Shown here: positions 1 through 8,486 of the stretch, piece by piece | How positions within the stretch are numbered: position 1 is the stretch's first letter | How the letters are laid out: every line of letters starts with the position of its first letter | DNA from: Planctomycetota bacterium | GTDB lineage: Bacteria > Planctomycetota > Planctomycetia > Gemmatales > Gemmataceae | Assembly: GCA_021781415.1 (NCBI GenBank) | Contig: JAJXWW010000229.1 | Location: 1 to 63,342, forward strand | Length of the DNA stretch: 63,342 bases | Direction: 5' to 3' | Translations under genes and position numbers: made by a program | The notes under the pieces: model-generated | What the model was told of the DNA's origin: nothing | Seen by the model: the letters and a program-made list of their open reading frames with translations, nothing else | Database searches by the model: none

Positions 1-2
1 GC

Positions 3-116
3 CTCCAGCACGGCAAACCGCGCGTCACGCTGGCGACAGCCTTCACACATGGGAACATCCATACCGACAGTTTACGAAAACTCGGCGGCTACAGCTGCGC
101 CAGTTTGGGAGGGTGA
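3..116 (+). CDS. C-terminal fragment of an unknown protein (cut by window edge)
   Basis: An open frame enters from the left edge and stops at TGA 114-116. Its end reads ...FTHGNIHTDSLRKLGGY and then SCASLGG. I recognise no family. Only about 37 codons are visible, so coding status rests on the open frame and on its lying just ahead of a real gene in the same frame. It could be the tail of a real gene or chance. Confidence 0.25.
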   Translation, partial: LQHGKPRVTLATAFTHGNIHTDSLRKLGGYSCASLGG

Positions 117-206
117 ACGGTTACGACCAATCAACCTTCGAGATGGTATTACACCCAACACGGGAGACCGCAGCAAGTTCCGGTAAGCTGGCAAGAGATT
201 TGTCGA

Positions 207-836
207 ATGGCGAAAGAGGGAAGGATTCGTCCGGATGACTTTATTAAAGAGGAAGGAACATCGGAGTGGGTGCGGGTAGACGCTTTCGCTGAGCTATACC
301 CTAAAGCGACAAAAACCGATGAGACAGTAGAAGTGATAGATGAACCCAACCCGCTGCCGAAATCCAGACGACGAAAAGCATCGACTCAGGATTCCCCACT
401 AACAGTCTGCAAGGCTTGCGGCCAAAAGATAGCTAAGGAGGCGGCTTCCTGCCCCGGTTGCGGCGCTCCTAATCATTGGACACATCCAAGAATTGTCCAC
501 TTTTTGAGACGAAGACACTTGTTCAATCATATCCCTAATTTCACGGTCGAGGCTCGTGGGTATGTTCTTGCGGGTAAATCCACACGCCCAAAGCAGTTTC
601 TTGACGTAGCGGCCGATGCCGTTGGTGGGTTAAGCCTTCACGGACCATTGACAGGAAGGGGGATCCTCAAGCTCTTGGGGCTCTCGATCGGCGCAACTTA
701 CACTTCAGACGCGTTGAGAAGGAAAGCAGGTAGAGGACAACAGGTTTTTGTTATCGACTTTCGTCACGGTCAGCCTATTTGGCAATCAACAGATGATGAG
801 TTCTGCGCTGACGTAATGGATTTCTTCAAATTATAG
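207..836 (+). CDS. GYF_2-like plus zinc-ribbon protein, start unclear
   Basis: The N-terminal part looks like a GYF_2-type domain, including EGRIRPDDFIKEEGTSEW. It is followed by a zinc ribbon with two CxxC pairs (CKACGQK and CPGCGAP, about residues 68-88) and a basic C-terminal region of about 110 residues that I do not recognise. The GYF_2 match begins before the first ATG: codons 144-206 in the same frame read WYYTQHGRPQQVPVSWQEI and then CR. That frame runs back to the TGA at 114-116 with no ATG, GTG or TTG on the way. A GTG at 113 would be in frame if one A of the AA at 116-117 were absent. So the true start is hidden by a frameshift, a sequencing error or a non-standard start codon. GYF_2 and zinc-ribbon modules of this kind are common in planctomycete membrane or regulatory proteins, and the function here is unknown. 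Confidence 0.6.
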   Translation: MAKEGRIRPDDFIKEEGTSEWVRVDAFAELYPKATKTDETVEVIDEPNPLPKSRRRKASTQDSPLTVCKACGQKIAKEAASCPGCGAPNHWTHPRIVHFLRRRHLFNHIPNFTVEARGYVLAGKSTRPKQFLDVAADAVGGLSLHGPLTGRGILKLLGLSIGATYTSDALRRKAGRGQQVFVIDFRHGQPIWQSTDDEFCADVMDFFKL

Positions 837-909
837 GTCTCTGATCTTATTTTATTCCACTGCGTTCGACTGTTGAGTAAGATGATAGGATCTGTGAACC
901 AAACCTTCT

Positions 910-1110
910 CTAACGGTAGAAACAACAAGTTAGGTGCGTTCGGCGAAAATCAAATAACCTGTCAGTTTTTGGCAAAATCGTTTCATCCTTTGTATAATTG
1001 GATCGCTCAAAAAATCGTTTGATGTCGTGAATTATCACTTTGAGCTGTTCTTTCCAATCGTCGCGGCCCTCTCCAGTCGGCATAAAAAAATTGTCTACTA
1101 CCGTGAACAC
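910..1110 (-). CDS. possible small hypothetical protein
   Basis: A 66-codon frame opens with GTG at 1110 and overlaps the end of the upstream gene (stop at 1098) by 13 bases. An internal ATG at residue 10 is an alternative start. The product is mixed charged and hydrophobic (DWKEQLKVIIHDIKRFFER) and looks helical. I see no family signature and no clear ribosome-binding site, so the overlap with the upstream gene is the main support. The stretch is AT-richer than its surroundings, which fits an accessory region. Confidence 0.25.
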   Translation of the reverse strand: MFTVVDNFFMPTGEGRDDWKEQLKVIIHDIKRFFERSNYTKDETILPKTDRLFDFRRTHLTCCFYR

Positions 1111-1460
1111 GAGGTTTTTCTTGCCCGGGCCAATTCATCAAGTTTCCGGTTGATCTCCTCGGCATTGACGACAATTTGACATACAGAAATGAGAAGCCGC
1201 TCCGTGCTCTCTTCACTGCGTATTATCGAGAGAATTGCCTGCATGAGCGGACGACGTCGTTCAAGCGGGATGGGCCATTCTTCCTTAACGGCCCTGCGAA
1301 GCAAAATCAGGTCGCTCAGAGAAGCATATCGCCAATCACTGCGAAAGCCCCCCTCACCCCCAACAGCAGATACGCGGGTTGAGGATTTCTGGCGGTCGCC
1401 TCGCAGTCCGGCGTTAGCGGCCAGTCTGCGTTCTCGTTTCCGCACTCGTCGTGACGGCAT
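1098..1460 (-). CDS. small hypothetical protein, accessory-region type
   Basis: A 120-residue frame starting at ATG 1460. The first 40 residues are very basic (MPSRRVRKRERR). The rest looks helical and carries a pattern I associate with short planctomycete accessory genes, LRRAVKEEWPIPLERRRPLM, followed by a helix rich in I, L and S. Those relatives often sit near integrated elements, which fits the attachment-site relic about 400 bases away. No catalytic residues are evident. The function is unknown, and a DNA-associated role is only a guess from charge. Confidence 0.45.
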   Translation of the reverse strand: MPSRRVRKRERRLAANAGLRGDRQKSSTRVSAVGGEGGFRSDWRYASLSDLILLRRAVKEEWPIPLERRRPLMQAILSIIRSEESTERLLISVCQIVVNAEEINRKLDELARARKTSCSR

Positions 1461-1643
1461 GTTTTGTCCTTACAGTATATCGCACAGAGTTTTGCGTGTG
1501 TCAATTTTGCCGTTTTCAGGAAATTCCTTCAAGGGGTACGGGCGAGTAACCCCACCCCCCTTAGCTTAGGACATCTACGTCCGTTCTACTGAGCAGCCTT
1601 TCGCAATGTTGCCCCAATGGCATACCTTACCGCCTCTGTTTGG

Positions 1644-1850
1644 CTAAGATCCAGTTCCTCCGGATAGCATCGCAGCGAGGCGGGCGCGATCCTCTGGCGT
1701 TAACGCTCGCAAGATCGCGGCGAGTGCGTCGAGGTCCGGCGCGTTGCTCGTTTCGGGAAAGTTTGTGCAAGCGGGAGTGCAAGCGTTCGCGTCGTTCGTC
1801 GCAAGTCCTTTGTTTTTCGTACTTACGTCGGATGAACCCTTGCTCGACAA
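1644..1850 (-). pseudogene. integrative-element end peptide (relic)
   Basis: The visible frame (TTG at 1850) ends in APDLDALAAILRALTPEDR, then a helix ending at AAMLSGGTGS. Short tails of this type (a Cys/Thr stretch, then a helix PDL..L...W..L....R..I..M) are, from memory, recurrent next to tRNA attachment sites of planctomycete integrative elements, adjoining integrase genes. Here the upstream part runs straight into the tRNA 3' half, so no integrase catalytic domain (R..HxxR..Y) is present. I read it as what is left of an element end. It may never have been translated from this start. Confidence 0.35.
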
Positions 1851-1886
1851 GCTGGGGGGTCACTGGTTCAAGTCCAGTAGCGTCCA
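1845..1886 (+). other. 3' half of a tRNA (probably tRNA-Val GAC), attachment-site relic
   Basis: The segment contains a T arm (CACTGG TTCAAGT CCAGTA) and then AGCGTCC plus an A at the discriminator position. Before it is the 3' side of an anticodon arm (CGACAAGCTGG), which would fit a GAC anticodon. The matching 5' half (a strand starting GGACGCT, D arm, CCAGC) is not found upstream. Integrases commonly recombine in the anticodon-to-T-arm part of tRNA genes and leave such a 3' copy at one end of the element. It cannot work as a tRNA. Confidence 0.6.
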
Positions 1887-1893
1887 AACACGG

Positions 1894-1928
1894 AGGACGG
1901 TTGACAGGATTTGTCAACCGTCCTTTTT
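1894..1928 (+). terminator. intrinsic terminator behind the tRNA fragment
   Basis: A perfect 13-bp stem (AGGACGGTTGACA at 1894-1906 with TGTCAACCGTCCT at 1912-1924), a 5-base loop GGATT, and a run of five T from 1924. It is a textbook rho-independent terminator, 8 bases after the tRNA 3' end. The integrating element therefore carried, or the host kept, the tRNA terminator with the 3' half. Confidence 0.8.
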
Positions 1929-2012
1929 CGTTGTCATGGCAACGAGTTGTGGCGACGGGTTCGGTCGGACGGGTCGTCGAGGATAACGCCGGACGCGGAG
2001 CCTCCGGGCTTT

Positions 2013-2039
2013 CATTCCCACGCGGAGCGTCGGAGCGAG
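2013..2039. repeat. dispersed palindromic repeat (TTCCCACGC...GCGT type)
   Basis: The piece CATTCCCACGCGGAGCGTCG closely follows a palindrome, CGTTCCCACGCTCCGCGTGGGAACG, that from memory recurs in intergenic regions of many planctomycete genomes. In the six-frame translation it gives the recurrent junk peptides HSHAER and APTLRVG. A single diverged copy is visible here. It is probably a non-coding dispersed repeat and has no evident gene. Confidence 0.4.
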
Positions 2040-2091
2040 AACGCGAAAGCGACGAGGAAAGCCAGTGCAACAGCGAAAAACCTGCGTGGTT

Positions 2092-3945
2092 TCAGCCGAA
2101 TGCTCGCCACGTCGGCGGGCCGAATACGACGCACTCGGCGGAGTGGATGCGAGTGACATCTTGCAAGTCGCTCCGCGCTCCAGTGTACTGAGACAATTCA
2201 GAACTAAAAAGGACTTTCGCCTCGGGCGCACGATTATCGGGCAGTGCGAGAGCGTGTGTGCCGAGGTTGAAAAAGATGTGGGCCTGGTCCGGCGAAGCCG
2301 CGGAGCCGCGCCGTAGTTCCAAGATGGGGCCACCCTCGGCATCGGGCAGCAACCGTGCCGCGCGCCGTTGGGAATGGCGCAGCGCGGGCCACTCACGGCG
2401 GGCCGTCAAGAGATCGTGGTACAGTCGCCTCAGTCCGGCGCGCAGCGATCCTTTCGGCCACGACCAACTCAAGCGCGCCGACGCAAATGTGGCCTCGGCC
2501 TGCGGATCGGGCACCGATTCGCCACCAACCAACTCGCTGAACTCTCTTTTTCGTCCCTCGCGCACCGCCTCGATGAGTTGCTCGTCGCCGAACGAGCAGA
2601 AGAACGGAAACGGGTTGTCCTCGCCATATTCTTCGCCCATGAACAAGAGCGGCAAATACGGCGACAGCAGGAGCAGACTGGCCGACATGCGTACCTTCGC
2701 CGGATCGCGTAGCAGCGACGACAAACGGTCGCCGCGCGCGCGATTGCCGACCTGATCGTGATTTTGCAGACAGACGACGAAGCGATCGGAGGTCAATCCT
2801 TCCGGCGACGCGCCGTGCTTGCGATCGCGGTGCGGGCTGTAATCCCCGGCGTAGAGAAACGGTTGCTCCATGGCGCGGGCGATCTGCTGGATCGAGCCGA
2901 AGTCTCGATAGTAGCCGCGCCGCTCGCCGGTGAGGTGGGCGTGGATGGCATGGTGAAAATCGTCGCTCCATTGGCCGCCGAGCGCGTGCCCACCGTGGTG
3001 GCGCGGATGCAGCAATCGCGGATCATTCAGATCGCTTTCGGCGATAATGTGAATCGTTCGCCCCGTTTGTCGAGCCACCGCCTCCGCCGCTTCTTGCACG
3101 TCGCGGAGAATGTGACGCGCGCCGAAATCGTAAATGGCGTGGACGGCATCGAGGCGCAGGCCGTCGAAATGAAAGTCTCGCAGCCACATGCGAACATTGT
3201 CGAGAACGTAGTCGCGCACGGCGTCGCTGCCGGGGCCGTCGAAATTGACGGCCAGGCCCCAAGGCGTTTTGTAGTGGTCGGTGAAGTAGGGGCCGAACTC
3301 GGCAAGATAGTTGCCTTCCGGGCCGAGATGATTGTAGACGACATCGAGAAAGATCGCCAAGCCGACGGCGTGGCAGGCATCCACGAGTCTTTGTAGACCG
3401 TGGGGTCCGCCGTAACAATTTTGAGCCGCATACGGAAGCACGCCGTCGTAGCCCCAATTGCGTGCGCCGGGGAACTGCGCCACCGGCATCAATTCGAGGG
3501 CCGTCACGCCCAGAGCGCGCAACTCGGCCAAGCGCGGAACGATTGCCTCAAAAGTGCCTTCGGGAGTGAACGTGCCGACGTGCAGTTCATAAAACACGAG
3601 ATCGCCGCGCTCCGTGCCGCGCCATGCACCATCGGTCCAGGCAAAGCGTTCGGGCAAGACGACGGCGGATGGACCGTGAACCCCTTCCGGTTGCCAACGC
3701 GAACGAGGATCGGGACGCTCGGAGCCGCCGTCGAGACGATAGGCGTAGCGTTGTCCTTCGGCGACATTCATCTCGGCGCAGTGAAAATAGCCGCGCTCTT
3801 CGCGGGACATGGCGAGGCTGCGTTGTCGAGCGCCGTCGAACAGCACCAAATCGACCCGTTTGGCTTTTGGTGCCCACACGCGCCAAGACAAGGAGCCATC
3901 GCGTCCAGAAACGACGCCGCATCCGCGCGCCTCGGAGATTTGCAT
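2092..3945 (-). CDS. treZ: malto-oligosyltrehalose trehalohydrolase
   Basis: TreZ cleaves trehalose from maltooligosyl-trehalose made by TreY, releasing free trehalose as a compatible solute in the cytoplasm. The 617-residue length is usual. Order: an N-terminal CBM48-like domain (about 10-95), a GH13 barrel (about 115-480) and a C-terminal beta domain. GH13 motifs are clear: DVVYNH at 201-206, the nucleophile in DGLRLD (D266), the acid/base in IIAESD (E303), and QNHDQVGNR with D397. The substrate-end motif GARNWGYDGVLPYA is TreZ-like and separates it from glgB. No treY or glgX gene lies in the window, so the pathway must be completed elsewhere. The gene is preceded by a hairpin (4001-4050) and stands alone. 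Confidence 0.93.
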   Translation of the reverse strand: MQISEARGCGVVSGRDGSLSWRVWAPKAKRVDLVLFDGARQRSLAMSREERGYFHCAEMNVAEGQRYAYRLDGGSERPDPRSRWQPEGVHGPSAVVLPERFAWTDGAWRGTERGDLVFYELHVGTFTPEGTFEAIVPRLAELRALGVTALELMPVAQFPGARNWGYDGVLPYAAQNCYGGPHGLQRLVDACHAVGLAIFLDVVYNHLGPEGNYLAEFGPYFTDHYKTPWGLAVNFDGPGSDAVRDYVLDNVRMWLRDFHFDGLRLDAVHAIYDFGARHILRDVQEAAEAVARQTGRTIHIIAESDLNDPRLLHPRHHGGHALGGQWSDDFHHAIHAHLTGERRGYYRDFGSIQQIARAMEQPFLYAGDYSPHRDRKHGASPEGLTSDRFVVCLQNHDQVGNRARGDRLSSLLRDPAKVRMSASLLLLSPYLPLLFMGEEYGEDNPFPFFCSFGDEQLIEAVREGRKREFSELVGGESVPDPQAEATFASARLSWSWPKGSLRAGLRRLYHDLLTARREWPALRHSQRRAARLLPDAEGGPILELRRGSAASPDQAHIFFNLGTHALALPDNRAPEAKVLFSSELSQYTGARSDLQDVTRIHSAECVVFGPPTWRAFG

Positions 3946-4000
3946 GGGTGCCTCTTTCTCTCTAATTTGTGATATTACCGAGTGGGAACCCGAACCGTAT

Positions 4001-4050
4001 CACACTCCACCCCTCTCCCCTGTGTACTCAGGGGAAGGGGGTGGAGTGTG
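4001..4050. repeat. long inverted repeat between treZ and the oxidoreductase gene
   Basis: Arms 4001-4021 (CACACTCCACCCCTCTCCCCT) and 4030-4050 pair at 19 of 21 positions around an 8-base loop. Both neighbours are read from the minus strand, so this hairpin follows the oxidoreductase gene and precedes treZ. It may terminate or stabilise the upstream message, but no T-run follows. CTCTCCCCTG...CAGGGG palindromes are dispersed in many bacterial genomes, so it may be a mobile intergenic repeat. Confidence 0.55.
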
Positions 4051-4123
4051 GGGAAGGGACCGATTGCGACGCCGGAGATGATGTGTTGCAAATGTGGTGC
4101 CAGCCAATGCTCGTTCGCACGGT

Positions 4124-5455
4124 CTATGCTTGCGGATGCACCCACGGCTCGCGGTACGGTCGGCTGAGCAGCTTATTCGCCTCATCGTCGCGGGCGATCC
4201 GCTGCTTCTCGGCATCCCACGTCAGCGATCGACCGAGTTGCATCGACAGATTGGCGAGGATGCAACTCGTCGTCGAAATGTAGCCTTGCTCGATGTCGGC
4301 CACCGGCTTGCCGCGCGTGCCGATGGCGTGCAAGAAGTCGCGCATGTGGCCACGCACCGCCGAAGCGACGTGGCGTTCCAGATCCTTCTCGCGTTCGTCC
4401 TCTGGATATTTCTCGTACTCGTACAGCGCTTTGCCCGTCAGCGTCGGCTCCTTGCGTCCCAAGGGTGTATACTCGTATTTGTGTACGTCTAGTTTAAGAG
4501 TGCCTTTGTCGCCGTATAGTGTCGCGCCCCAGGGGAAGCGCGGATCGTCGGCTTCGCCCCAACTGCGATGTTGCCATACCACGGGGAGATTGGGAAAGTC
4601 GAACGTCGCCGTTTGCGTATCGGTAATGTCAGCTTTACTCTTTTTGTCCACGAAGATGCCGCCCGTGGACGAGACGCGCGTCGGCCAACCGAGATCGAGC
4701 ATCCAGCGCACCATGTCGAGCATGTGAACGCACATATCGCCCACGATGCCGTTGCCGTAGCGCATGAAAGCGCGCCAACTTCGCGGATGAACCAATTTGT
4801 TGTACGGTCGCTTCGGCGCGGGTCCGGTCCACATTGCGTAATCGAGATGTTCCGGCGGCTTCGAGTCCGGCGGATTCTCGCGAGCCCGCATGTGGTAATA
4901 GCAATAAATCTCGACGAAGGCGAGCTTGCCGAGTTTGCCTTCCTTGACGACGCGATCGCGCGCTTCGATAAGGTGTGGCGTACTGCGTCGCTGCGTGCCG
5001 ACTTGCACCACGCGCTTGTGTTTGCGGGCGGCGGCGACCATCGCTTGCCCCTCGGACACGTCCACACTAATCGGCTTCTGCACCCACACATCGACTCCCG
5101 CCTCGACGGCGGCAATCATCGGCAAAGCGTGCCAGTGATCCGGCGTATCCACCAGCACGATGTCGAGATCCTTTTCCTTAAGCATGTCGCGGTAGTCGGC
5201 GTAGGTGCGCGGTTTCTTCTTCGACTGTTGCCGCCCGGCCACAATGTCGGCGGCCTCGGCCAGCATTTTCTTATCGACATCGCACAGCGACACGACATCA
5301 ACCGGCGCGACCTGAATGAGACGCAGCAGATCGACTTTGCCGTACCAACCGCAGCCGATCAGTCCGACGCGCGGCGGCTTGCCATCGGCAAAGGCGGCGG
5401 CTTGGGACAGAGCCAACCCAGCCGCGCCGGTTCCCAGAAATTGACGGCGATTCAT
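4124..5455 (-). CDS. Tat-exported Gfo/Idh/MocA family oxidoreductase
   Basis: The start chosen is ATG 5455, giving MNRRQFLGTGAAGLALSQAA, a twin-arginine (RRxFL) signal for export folded with its NAD(P) cofactor. A GGGAGA ribosome-binding site lies 9 bases upstream. A longer frame from 5488 would bury the signal. After the signal come a Rossmann NAD(P)-binding domain (VGLIGCGWYGKVD, about 30-42) and the family's EKP-like motif in the form WVQKPISVDV, with the catalytic-type Lys. The C-terminal alpha/beta domain contains the GNGIVGDMCVHMLD segment of the exported planctomycete members. Such paralogues are abundant in Planctomycetes and are thought to act on sugars in the periplasm. The substrate cannot be told from sequence. 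Confidence 0.88.
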   Translation of the reverse strand: MNRRQFLGTGAAGLALSQAAAFADGKPPRVGLIGCGWYGKVDLLRLIQVAPVDVVSLCDVDKKMLAEAADIVAGRQQSKKKPRTYADYRDMLKEKDLDIVLVDTPDHWHALPMIAAVEAGVDVWVQKPISVDVSEGQAMVAAARKHKRVVQVGTQRRSTPHLIEARDRVVKEGKLGKLAFVEIYCYYHMRARENPPDSKPPEHLDYAMWTGPAPKRPYNKLVHPRSWRAFMRYGNGIVGDMCVHMLDMVRWMLDLGWPTRVSSTGGIFVDKKSKADITDTQTATFDFPNLPVVWQHRSWGEADDPRFPWGATLYGDKGTLKLDVHKYEYTPLGRKEPTLTGKALYEYEKYPEDEREKDLERHVASAVRGHMRDFLHAIGTRGKPVADIEQGYISTTSCILANLSMQLGRSLTWDAEKQRIARDDEANKLLSRPYREPWVHPQA

Positions 5456-5541
5456 AGTAACAATCTCCCGAAGTGTGAGAGGGGACAACGTGGAGAATAG
5501 TCTAGCCTATCGGGAGCGGCGCGGCGAGAAGAGGCAGACAC

Positions 5542-8079
5542 TCACAAGCGCGGATCGACCGGCTCGCTTTCCAGGGCGAGGACGGCGAAACAACACTCGT
5601 GAACGCGGCGCAGCGGTTCGCGGCGGACGAAACGCTCGAGTGCCTCAATGCCCAGGGCAAACTCGCGCAGTGCCAAGGCGCGCTTGGCTCCCAGGCCGCG
5701 CGAGCGCAAACGCTCCAGATGCACCGGCTCGGTGTACTCCGGCCCGTAGATGATGCGCAGATACTCCGGCCCACGACATTTAACCGCGGGTTGAACCAAG
5801 CCGCGCTTGCCGCGCACCGCGAAATCGAGCGGCTTGACCACCATGCCCTCGCCCCCGCGCTCGGTCAGTTCCCGCCACCAACGAACTCCATCACCGAGCT
5901 GGGCTTCTTCTGAAACATCGACGATCTTAAAAGATGTTTGTTGAAGCAGCCCTTCACCCGCTCCAACAACGCGCGCCAACTCTTCCATGTGCCAAAGGTG
6001 CGATTTGTCGGCATGAACGACGCCCTCGGTGGCCAGCAGATGAAACGGCGCGAGTTTGAAATCGGCGATGGAACTCGTCGACCAACAGTAACGGCGATAG
6101 GCGGCGGTGAATAGCTCCGAGGCCTCGGCACGGCGACGATGGCGCTCGTACAGCAAAGCCGCCTCCGAGGTCCGCTCGGCAGCCCGTTTCAATACCGATT
6201 CGACCTCCGCCAGCGCCGCCCGCGATGCCGCGCCCACGGCAGCGTACTGATGGCGAAGCAACTCCTGCGCCTTCGCCGACCACGGCATCAATTCGCAGTC
6301 CAAGCAAACCCAGTTCGTTTGCCAGCGTTCCCAGGCATTCGCGGCATCGAGCGCGGTTCGCACGCGCGCCAGCAACTCGCCCTCCAACGCGACATCGTCG
6401 AAGAAGCGCCGCCCGGTGCGCGTCAACAGAATCCCCGTCTCTTTCTCGACTCCGAACGTCTGCCGCGCCGCATCCACATCGCGACAAACGATGGCGACGC
6501 ATCGAGAACCCATGTGCTTTTCTTGACACACGACACGCTCGACGCCCTGATGGCGATAGTACGCAAACGCCTCGGCGGGATGTTCGAGCAGACCGGGTTC
6601 GCGGCTGGTCTCGCACGGCGACATCGTGGGCGGGAGATAGATCAACCAGCGCGGATCGGCAGCGAATCGGCTCATGACTTCGAGAGCGGCGGTGCTGTTC
6701 TCGGCTCGGATCGTCACCTCGCCCATCAGGCGCGTGGCGATGCGGCGCGGCCCCGACACGTCGGACCAATCGAGCATATCGTCGGCCCGCTGCTGTGCCG
6801 ACAATTCGAGAGCGGTCGGCAAAAAAGGACGCCCAGGATCGCAATAGGTGCGTAAAGCCGGTACGGACACCCATTCGTTTTCGGGATAGCGCAGCGCCGT
6901 CAACTTGCCGCCGAAGACGCATCCGGTATCGACATTCATCGTGTGATTGAGCCATTCCGGCTCCGCGACCGGCGTATGACCGTACACCACCATCGCCTCG
7001 CCGCGATAGTCCGCCGCCCAGTTGAGGCGCACCGGCAGTCCTGCTTCGTCCACTTCGCCGGTCGTCTCACCGTAAAGGGCGAAATCGCGCACGCGCCTCG
7101 AAGCGCGGCCTTGCAAATGCTCCTTCAGTCCGGCGTGGGCGACGATCAGCTTGCCGTCGTCCAAGACGTAATGGCCGAGCAGCTTTTCAAGGAAGATGCG
7201 CACCCTCTCTCGGAAATCGTCGTTCTCTCCCTCCAACTGCGCCAGCGATTCGGCCAGGCCGTGATTGACCTTCACATCGCGCCCATTGAGTTTGCGCAGC
7301 AGCTTATCGTCGTGATTGCCCACGACGCACAGCGCGGTCCCAGCGGCAACCATGCCCATCACCAAACGCAACACGCCCGGCACATCCGGCCCACGATCGA
7401 CGAGATCGCCGACGAAAATCGCCTTGCGTCCCGCCGGTGGCTCGACCTGGAGATCCGGCCCGACGCGATAGCCCAACTGACAGAGCAATGTCACCAGTTC
7501 CTCGCGGCATCCGTGAACGTCGCCGATAATGTCGAACGGCCCGCGTTCGTCGCGGCAATCGACCCACAAACGCTGCCGTTCGACCGTCACCGATTCGACC
7601 TCGTCCGGCGAGGATAGAACGTACAAATGCCGAAATCCTTCTTTCTCCAATCCGCGCAGCGATTGCTTCAACAGATTCGCATGATTGCGAATGACGTGGG
7701 GTCCGACGTGGCGCGTCGGACGCCGTTGGTCGTATTCGAGACAAACCTCTTGCGGCAGATTGAAGACGATGGCCGCGCTGAGATAGTGATAGCGCTTGGC
7801 CAAATCGAGAACCTGCTTGCGCGCGGCGCGCTGCACATTCGTAGCGTCGATAACGGTCAGCAAGCGGCGCGACAGCCGTTTGGCCGCGGCGGCATAGAGC
7901 AACTCGAAGGCATCCCTGCTCGCGGCCTGATCGTTCTCGTCGTCGCTGACGAGCGCGCGGAAGTAGTCCGACGAAAGAATCTCCGTCGGCTTAAAATGCT
8001 TGCGCGCAAAAGTGGACTTCCCACATCCGGACGGGCCAACGAGCGCAATAAGCGACAATTCGGGGAGAATAAGGTTCAT
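5542..8079 (-). CDS. pnkp: polynucleotide kinase-phosphatase-ligase (RNA repair)
   Basis: Bacterial Pnkp heals and seals broken RNA. It has a 5'-OH kinase, a 2',3'-phosphatase and an adenylyltransferase/ligase in one chain. All three are visible in 845 residues, the usual length: P-loop GPSGCGKST at 15-23 (kinase); a binuclear metallophosphatase with FDIIGDVHG (182-190), GDLVDRG (224-230) and GNHD (254-257); and a ligase domain with the nucleotidyl-Lys motif EKHMGSR (K521). In studied systems (Clostridium thermocellum) Pnkp works with Hen1, which is encoded 1.7 kb upstream here on the same strand. The 407-base gap to the preceding gene suggests its own promoter or a lost gene. The predicted substrate is tRNA cut by ribotoxins. 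Confidence 0.95.
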   Translation of the reverse strand: MNLILPELSLIALVGPSGCGKSTFARKHFKPTEILSSDYFRALVSDDENDQAASRDAFELLYAAAAKRLSRRLLTVIDATNVQRAARKQVLDLAKRYHYLSAAIVFNLPQEVCLEYDQRRPTRHVGPHVIRNHANLLKQSLRGLEKEGFRHLYVLSSPDEVESVTVERQRLWVDCRDERGPFDIIGDVHGCREELVTLLCQLGYRVGPDLQVEPPAGRKAIFVGDLVDRGPDVPGVLRLVMGMVAAGTALCVVGNHDDKLLRKLNGRDVKVNHGLAESLAQLEGENDDFRERVRIFLEKLLGHYVLDDGKLIVAHAGLKEHLQGRASRRVRDFALYGETTGEVDEAGLPVRLNWAADYRGEAMVVYGHTPVAEPEWLNHTMNVDTGCVFGGKLTALRYPENEWVSVPALRTYCDPGRPFLPTALELSAQQRADDMLDWSDVSGPRRIATRLMGEVTIRAENSTAALEVMSRFAADPRWLIYLPPTMSPCETSREPGLLEHPAEAFAYYRHQGVERVVCQEKHMGSRCVAIVCRDVDAARQTFGVEKETGILLTRTGRRFFDDVALEGELLARVRTALDAANAWERWQTNWVCLDCELMPWSAKAQELLRHQYAAVGAASRAALAEVESVLKRAAERTSEAALLYERHRRRAEASELFTAAYRRYCWSTSSIADFKLAPFHLLATEGVVHADKSHLWHMEELARVVGAGEGLLQQTSFKIVDVSEEAQLGDGVRWWRELTERGGEGMVVKPLDFAVRGKRGLVQPAVKCRGPEYLRIIYGPEYTEPVHLERLRSRGLGAKRALALREFALGIEALERFVRREPLRRVHECCFAVLALESEPVDPRL

Positions 8080-8486
8080 TCGATGGTTCCCGCCGCCAAA
8101 AGCTTTCCGAAGGAGAGCGCGATTTCGCCCGCTCGATCCACCCTACAAACCGCGTGCCTCACATGCAACAACAGGACAGCGGGGAAAGCGTTCGTGTTCG
8201 CGGTCGTCGCAGAAAGCGAAACCCCTATGGCAGCGGGACGAGTCCCAGGCGCGCTCCGAAGAGGCATAAACAGCGCGCATCAACATCTGTGGACCGGACT
8301 TGGTTACCCGCGACACACACCGGAGCGCCGGGCAACGCGCCTCCTCCGGACAAACGCTGCAACAATGTACTCGATTCGGTACGGTCGATGGATTCGAGTA
8401 TGACAGGAAAATGCAGGATATGCAACGCTCGGCGAAGACAAACAGAAAGCGAGAAAACGGTTGCTTCGCCGGTGCCCCAGCATTCC
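8080..8486. other. 407-base gap inside the RNA-repair cassette
   Basis: No convincing gene. Frames here on the minus strand (for example 8076-8267) overlap the pnkp start and have poor composition. The plus-strand frames are Arg-rich products of the kind seen from antisense reading. I see no tRNA, no clear hairpin and no strong promoter. It is long for an operon spacer, so a small RNA or a pnkp promoter region is possible, but nothing specific supports either. Confidence 0.4.

Larger units (their letters stand above)
1461..2091. other. intergenic debris zone with attachment-site relic
   Basis: No intact gene is supported in this 631-base stretch. It holds the tRNA 3' half (1845-1886), its terminator (1894-1928), a short element-associated open frame on the minus strand (1644-1850) and a palindromic repeat (2013-2039). 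Several overlapping frames cross it on both strands, but they translate the tRNA piece and the repeat and are not genes. I see nothing else in 1461-1640. Confidence 0.55.
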
